Positions 59,831 through 64,000 of a DNA stretch of 64,000 bases are shown in pieces. The notes below the pieces were generated by a model. The model saw nothing but the letters and a program-made list of their open reading frames with translations. It did not search any database and had not been told where the DNA came from. Positions within the stretch are counted from its first letter, which is position 1; every line of letters begins with the position of its first letter. The stretch comes from Paracrocinitomix sp039939375 (GTDB lineage Bacteria; Bacteroidota; Bacteroidia; Flavobacteriales_D; Crocinitomicaceae): NCBI GenBank assembly GCA_039939375.1, contig JBDVJO010000005.1, positions 433,184-497,183 on the forward strand, read 5' to 3'. A program made the translations under genes and the position numbers.

Positions 59831-61098
59831 TCTTTCACAAAACGATTGGTTTTGCAACCAGCATCTGTTTTAACTTCTAGTAAATACACCCCGGTGGTTA
59901 GGCTTGAAACGTCAATTTGTTTTTGAATTGGATTTAAGTCCATTAACTTTTTACCAGACAAATCGTAAATCGTGATTTGACGCAAATTGCTTCCTGCGCC
60001 TACCAATTCAATATTTAAGACATTATTTGTAGGATTTGGAAATAAATTAAACTCAACCAGCTGATCATATTCCCAGACCGACAAGCTTGTTGGAGGGGTA
60101 TTCACTACAACATATCCGCTATCTCCAACTCCCCAAACCACTGAATCTGCATAAGATGTCATGTTATAAATAGGCTGACCCACGGTTTCCTGATTCCAAC
60201 CTGACCAACTAGCCCCTGGATCAGGATTTTCGAATATTCTAAAGCCTGAAGTTGAAATCATAGTGCAAGGAGCATAAAGAATACCATTTGATCCTAAATG
60301 CGTATCATGAAAGTTCATGGTTAATACCGGAAATGGGGTATAAGTATCTATAAACCAATTTAACCCCCAATCAGTCGTTTTTAGTACACCATTGCTACCT
60401 CCTGGATAAGAAATACCGGCAAAAGCAATAGAATCAGCTGTTATTTCAATTGAATTTAATGTAGCGTTTTGCCCAACATTAATAGGTATACTATCCCAAT
60501 TGTTTCCACCATCTGTAGTTCTGAAGATTCTACCTCCTGAACTTGCTGCTAAACCGTAATTGCTATTTAAAAAGTCGATATCAACTATGGCTTCGCCTCC
60601 ACCAAGACCATTATCATTCATTGTTGCTTGATTCGTTGAAGATCCGTCATACAAATCGATTAATTCGCCTTCAAAACACCCAGAACCTCCAATGAATCCT
60701 TCATTTTCTGAAAAGAAAAACAAGGCTTCTTGGTAGCATAAATTACCCGATACCGTTATGGCTGTCCAATTCAATCCACCATCTACCGTTTTATAAGTGC
60801 CGCCGTATGGGCCAACCACCATAAAACCTATCTCTTCAGAGAAGAATTGAAGGTCAACTATATCTTCACCACCGGGAAACACATTTAATCCAGCATGATT
60901 TACCGGATTCCAAGTTTTTCCGCCATCAATACTTTTCAAAAGCAAGGTGTCGTTACCACCAATGTATCCGACATTTGCAGATGGAAAATCAATGACATTT
61001 AATTTGTTATCTACCCCTGTGGCAACTTCATACCAAGTAGTTTGAGAAAAACTAACAGTTGTTGCAACTGCTATTAATAAAGTGAGTATCGTTTTCAT
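59827..61098 (-). CDS. YCF48/sortilin-like propeller protein with type A T9SS sorting domain
   Basis: The 423-residue product has a signal peptide (ending VSFSQ). It carries beta-propeller repeats of the YCF48/sortilin type: LLLKSIDGGKTWNPV, GTYKTVDGGLNWTAI, RTTDGGNNWDSIP, TTDWGLNWFIDT. A type A sorting domain ends it (LFPNPTNNVLNIELVGAG, YDLSGKKLMDLN). The protein is probably exported by T9SS. ATG 61098 is chosen because a TAACTTTG box lies 15 bases upstream (61114-61121), excluding an earlier in-frame ATG at 61128. Confidence 0.85.
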   Translation of the reverse strand: MKTILTLLIAVATTVSFSQTTWYEVATGVDNKLNVIDFPSANVGYIGGNDTLLLKSIDGGKTWNPVNHAGLNVFPGGEDIVDLQFFSEEIGFMVVGPYGGTYKTVDGGLNWTAITVSGNLCYQEALFFFSENEGFIGGSGCFEGELIDLYDGSSTNQATMNDNGLGGGEAIVDIDFLNSNYGLAASSGGRIFRTTDGGNNWDSIPINVGQNATLNSIEITADSIAFAGISYPGGSNGVLKTTDWGLNWFIDTYTPFPVLTMNFHDTHLGSNGILYAPCTMISTSGFRIFENPDPGASWSGWNQETVGQPIYNMTSYADSVVWGVGDSGYVVVNTPPTSLSVWEYDQLVEFNLFPNPTNNVLNIELVGAGSNLRQITIYDLSGKKLMDLNPIQKQIDVSSLTTGVYLLEVKTDAGCKTNRFVKD

Positions 61099-61113
61099 AA
61101 TTTCGTTTTTCTT

Positions 61114-61121
61114 CAAAGTTA
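61114..61121 (-). promoter_or_regulatory. -7 box (TAACTTTG) of the propeller protein gene
   Basis: On the minus strand TAACTTTG matches TAnnTTTG, 15 bases before the ATG at 61098. Confidence 0.4.
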
Positions 61122-61158
61122 GTTCCAAAGCATCCGCTAAGAAATGTACAATTCCGAC

Positions 61159-61995
61159 TTAGGCATGTATTTTTTGGAATTCGGAAGGTGAATGACCTGT
61201 TTGATTTTTAAAGAATTTACTGAAATGAGAAGGATCGTCAAAGTTTAACTCATAGCCCACCTCTTTTGCTGAAAGACCTGTATTCAAAAGTCGTTTAGAC
61301 TCTAGGATAATTTGATTATAAATAATTACACTCGCTGATACCCCAGTTTTTGCAGATACAATTTCATTGAGTTGTTTATCTGAAATGGCCAGAGCAGCTG
61401 CGTATTCTTTGACCTTTTTGATTGTTTTAAAGTTACTTTTAAGCATTCGCCTAAACTCTTGATAAATGAGCTGATTTTTCGTTGGTTCGGCTTTCCCTTT
61501 TTCAATTGATCGCATGCATTGAATGCAAATCAAATTCAAATTTGCCAGCACAAAATCATGCTTCATGGCATTATCTGATGAATAATCTTCCCAAATGGTT
61601 TTTGCCATGGAAACTATCTGTTTGCCTACCTCATCAGAAAAGGAATAAGTTGGCTTCATTTCATCTATACTGTAACAAATATGGTCGAATAAAAAATCTG
61701 TGATAAGCGAATTCGCTTCAAAAACAGAAGTTTCAAAAAGGATGACGAATCCATTCGTATCTAAGTCACGCTTCATTTTATGCACTTGACCAGGCGCTAC
61801 GATTTGAACCGAATTAGAATCAATTTCAAAATCAGTAAAATCAATTTCGTGGTAGCCCGCGCCTTTTTCAAAGATGAACAATTCAAAATAATTATGCCGG
61901 TGATGCTCGCTAGCATCATAATGATTTAAAGCCCCAAGCTTGTTGACTTTAATCCCTATAGAATCGGCACTTACAAAATCATGAATTGGAATCAT
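61159..61995 (-). CDS. AraC family transcriptional regulator
   Basis: The 278-residue product has a cupin-like N-terminal ligand domain (HHRHNYFELFIFEKGAGYHEIDF) and a C-terminal AraC HTH pair (about 185-275): VKEYAAALAISDKQLNEIV and LSAKEVGYELNFDDPSHFSKFFKNQTGHSPSEF. The ligand is unknown. It starts nine bases after the stop of the DUF255 lipoprotein gene on the same strand, so they are probably co-transcribed. Confidence 0.9.
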   Translation of the reverse strand: MIPIHDFVSADSIGIKVNKLGALNHYDASEHHRHNYFELFIFEKGAGYHEIDFTDFEIDSNSVQIVAPGQVHKMKRDLDTNGFVILFETSVFEANSLITDFLFDHICYSIDEMKPTYSFSDEVGKQIVSMAKTIWEDYSSDNAMKHDFVLANLNLICIQCMRSIEKGKAEPTKNQLIYQEFRRMLKSNFKTIKKVKEYAAALAISDKQLNEIVSAKTGVSASVIIYNQIILESKRLLNTGLSAKEVGYELNFDDPSHFSKFFKNQTGHSPSEFQKIHA

Positions 61996-62004
61996 TTCAT
62001 AGCA

Positions 62005-63789
62005 TTACACTGAAGCCAAGAACCTTTCTAAACTTTCTACATCATACATAGGTGCAGAGCAGTAAGAAGAGGTACACATAAATAATGTTCCAGCAGGCAA
62101 GCCGCCATACATCATTTGTTGTTCTTCAGTCATTTCTCTTATCTGAAGATACTCAAATATGATGTATTGGCTTGGATGCAAGAGTAATTTCTTATAAAAA
62201 TCTTTACCTAATTTACTGTTTGTTCCATCAGTCAATAAAACTGCATGAAAGGGTTCTGTGTTTAATTGTTCATCAGCCATTTGTAAAACAGGCAATCTAC
62301 CCATGATTTCTTGCTGAGCGGCTTTGTCTGTTTTCTCGTAGATTTCTTTAGAAATATCCGCTATTTTTTTGTCTCCAGTTACGTGATATAAGAAGTTATA
62401 AGTTATTGCTGCGCTCAAATTATCATGGTCTACAATAGTAGGTAAAACACTTTTGTCTCCAACTGCAGATAACATTCCGTTTTCCGATTTAAATTGTTGG
62501 TACATTTCTAAACTCAAACTTTGCGCTGAAGCCAGATAGCTTTGGTTACCTTTAAGCTGCGCATGCATTATCAATAGTTCCACTAGTCGTCTGTTATCTT
62601 CAAAAGAAAAGATGTTTTTAACCCCTAGTTCACGCATAAATAAACCAGAACTTGTTCGATATTTCATTAAAATTTCATCCAACATTTGTTCAGACATTTC
62701 AAGATATTTTTCATCATCTGAGGCCGCCCATAAATAGAGTAACGATCGCGCCATTTGGCAGTTTTCTTTAAGGTAAATATGCTCATCTACCGAAGGTACA
62801 CCTTGTTCTAACCTTTCTTTTTCTGAAAGTTGGTAGTATTCTTCAGAATGCACTCCTGAAATTAAATCGGCATTTTGACTATTATAAAACAGAGGCGATT
62901 CGTTTCCGAAGAATCGTACACAATAAGCAACAATTCCTTCCGCTTTTTCAAGGGCTATTTTGTCTCCAGTGTTCGCAGCATAAAGGGCATAAGCCTCAAT
63001 ATATTCTGCTTGAATTTTAAGTAATTTTTCAAAGTGTTGATTGGTCCACGATTTTTTAGCAGAGTATTGATAAACTCCACTCCAAGCTGGGTCCACCAAA
63101 TTATAAGATGCCTTAATCGTTTTGTCCGTCCAAGCTTTCATTTTTGGATTTTCATATGTTTTGATCCCTTGCAATATTCCGGGAACTTGAATGAATTTGT
63201 TGTTCCAAGGGTATCCTCCTTTTTTATGGTCGATTCTAGCCTCAAATTGATCTGCCAGTAATTGGGCCGAAGCTGAAAATTCTTTTTTCGTTTCTCGCTC
63301 AGCTTCTCCAAGCGGGGTAGGATTATCTAGTACAGCTTGCAAGTTTTTTAAGAACCCTTTTCTGTGTTGATACCCTTTTAAGCGCATTAAATCTTCTCCC
63401 TTTTCATTTTGGACAATTATCGCTGGCCATCCCCATGGTTTGTATGCAGCATATAAATCAGAACGTGAATCTTGGTCTTCTCTACTTAAGACGAAATTTT
63501 TCTTTAGGAAATTCTGGACTTTCACATTTGCATAGGTGCTATCATCCATTACATGACACCAATGACACCAATTAGCTCCAACTTCAAGTAAGACCAATTT
63601 TTGTTCGTTTTCAGCTTTTTCAAAAACTTCAGGAGTGTAAGACATCCAATCTAATTCTTGGTCCGTGTACCCTACGGGGATAATATTAGTTTGAGCATTT
63701 TCTTCTTGAGTATTTTCGTTTGAGCTTTCTGTACAGCTTAATATTACTGTTAAAAAAGTAAGAGAATATGTTAGGTGCGTTAGCTTCAT
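62005..63789 (-). CDS. DUF255 thioredoxin-domain lipoprotein (YyaL/SPATA20-like)
   Basis: The 594-residue product has a lipobox ILSC (residues 15-18 after MKLTHLTYSLTFLTVI). A thioredoxin-like DUF255 domain follows (about 45-180) with the WCHWCHVM motif, then a long alpha/alpha-barrel-like region (about 190-594). The family resembles YyaL and human SPATA20; its reaction is not known. Family members are usually cytoplasmic and about 650-690 residues, so the lipobox and shorter C-terminus are notable. ATG 63789 starts the signal sequence; an upstream in-frame GTG (63846) leaves a long non-hydrophobic extension. Confidence 0.8.
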   Translation of the reverse strand: MKLTHLTYSLTFLTVILSCTESSNENTQEENAQTNIIPVGYTDQELDWMSYTPEVFEKAENEQKLVLLEVGANWCHWCHVMDDSTYANVKVQNFLKKNFVLSREDQDSRSDLYAAYKPWGWPAIIVQNEKGEDLMRLKGYQHRKGFLKNLQAVLDNPTPLGEAERETKKEFSASAQLLADQFEARIDHKKGGYPWNNKFIQVPGILQGIKTYENPKMKAWTDKTIKASYNLVDPAWSGVYQYSAKKSWTNQHFEKLLKIQAEYIEAYALYAANTGDKIALEKAEGIVAYCVRFFGNESPLFYNSQNADLISGVHSEEYYQLSEKERLEQGVPSVDEHIYLKENCQMARSLLYLWAASDDEKYLEMSEQMLDEILMKYRTSSGLFMRELGVKNIFSFEDNRRLVELLIMHAQLKGNQSYLASAQSLSLEMYQQFKSENGMLSAVGDKSVLPTIVDHDNLSAAITYNFLYHVTGDKKIADISKEIYEKTDKAAQQEIMGRLPVLQMADEQLNTEPFHAVLLTDGTNSKLGKDFYKKLLLHPSQYIIFEYLQIREMTEEQQMMYGGLPAGTLFMCTSSYCSAPMYDVESLERFLASV

Positions 63790-63865
63790 AATGGGTGTTT
63801 GGTAAATGTACGTGGTAGATTGGGTTTTGGATTTTCTATCCTTCACTAAGTTTCGGATGGGGACC

Positions 63866-64000
63866 GTTGTTGGTTGTTGGTTGTTGGTTGTTGGTTGTTG
63901 GTTGTTGGTTGTTGGTTGTTGGTTGTTGGTTGTTGGTTGTTGGTTGTTGGTTGTTGGTTGTTGGTTGTTGGTTGTTGGTTGTTGGTTGTTGGTTGTTGGT
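63866..64000. repeat. Heptanucleotide tandem repeat (GTTGTTG)n at the right window edge
   Basis: GTTGTTG repeats perfectly for about 19 copies (135 bases) and is cut by the window end. It begins 77 bases upstream of the DUF255 lipoprotein ATG. No frame contains a stop codon within the repeat, so the upstream frame of that gene stays open through it. Confidence 0.95.

Noticed and set aside
63866..64000. Tandem repeat considered as a CRISPR array
   Set aside because: The period is seven bases with no spacers and there are no cas genes.

Overview
The window is AT-rich chromosomal DNA from a member of the Bacteroidota, most likely a marine or freshwater flavobacterium (possibly Crocinitomicaceae or Cryomorphaceae; this is inference). 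The evidence is as follows. There are several very large secreted proteins with type IX secretion (T9SS) sorting domains, a PorP/SprF gene, many lipoproteins with short lipoboxes, and Bacteroidota-specific families (DUF2480, GldL-like membrane proteins, bacterial GH3). Promoter-like TAnnTTTG boxes, the Bacteroidota -7 element, lie upstream of many genes. No rRNA, tRNA, CRISPR array, transposase or prophage was seen.

Layout. 1-6714: a cut-off surface-protein gene at the left edge, two paired outer-membrane-type proteins, a DUF1801 protein, heme A synthase (ctaA), two small unknown genes, an exported cyclophilin-FKBP-FKBP isomerase and an extended SDR enzyme. 6831-19277: a 2300-residue adhesin-like protein (IgGFc-binding-like N-terminus, about 16 SprB repeats, type B sorting domain), DUF2480, and an overlapping pair made of a 1331-residue seven-bladed-propeller surface protein and its PorP/SprF-like partner. 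19608-24231: a DEAD-box helicase, a PadR regulator coupled to a membrane protein with two GldL-type FKxxHWPGA motifs, and a GH3-family enzyme. 24267-28961: a 1564-residue protein with a glycine-rich head, twelve HYR-like repeats, PKD domains and a type B sorting domain. 29092-39749: mostly housekeeping and envelope genes (M23 peptidase, AlkD-like repair protein, kbl, fatty acid hydroxylase, CotH-like protein, PrcB-like lipoprotein, MscS, DinB-like), with a 5'-truncated DUF4349 remnant. 39785-50361: a dispersed palindromic repeat, ileS, a DNRLRE surface protein, three glycosyltransferases (one GT2 and two GT39) and an NDH-2 type dehydrogenase. 50452-57114: an apparent operon of two related lipoproteins, a secreted glycosidase-like protein and a tail-fibre-like protein, followed by a collagen-like glycine-rich protein and yraN. 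57185-64000: a membrane protein, a small exported-protein gene enclosed by long imperfect inverted repeats, tatD, a T9SS propeller protein, an AraC regulator with a DUF255 thioredoxin lipoprotein, and a heptanucleotide tandem repeat running off the right edge.

How the parts fit. The dominant theme is the cell surface: at least seven proteins carry type A or type B T9SS sorting domains, with a PorP/SprF protein next to one of them. Lipoproteins, outer membrane proteins and glycosyltransferases complete the picture. The points most worth a second look are the PadR/GldL-like module with its tandem inverted-repeat operators, the inverted-repeat element around 58115-59008, the higher-order repeat structure of the 1564-residue protein, and the possible leaderless transcription of several genes.
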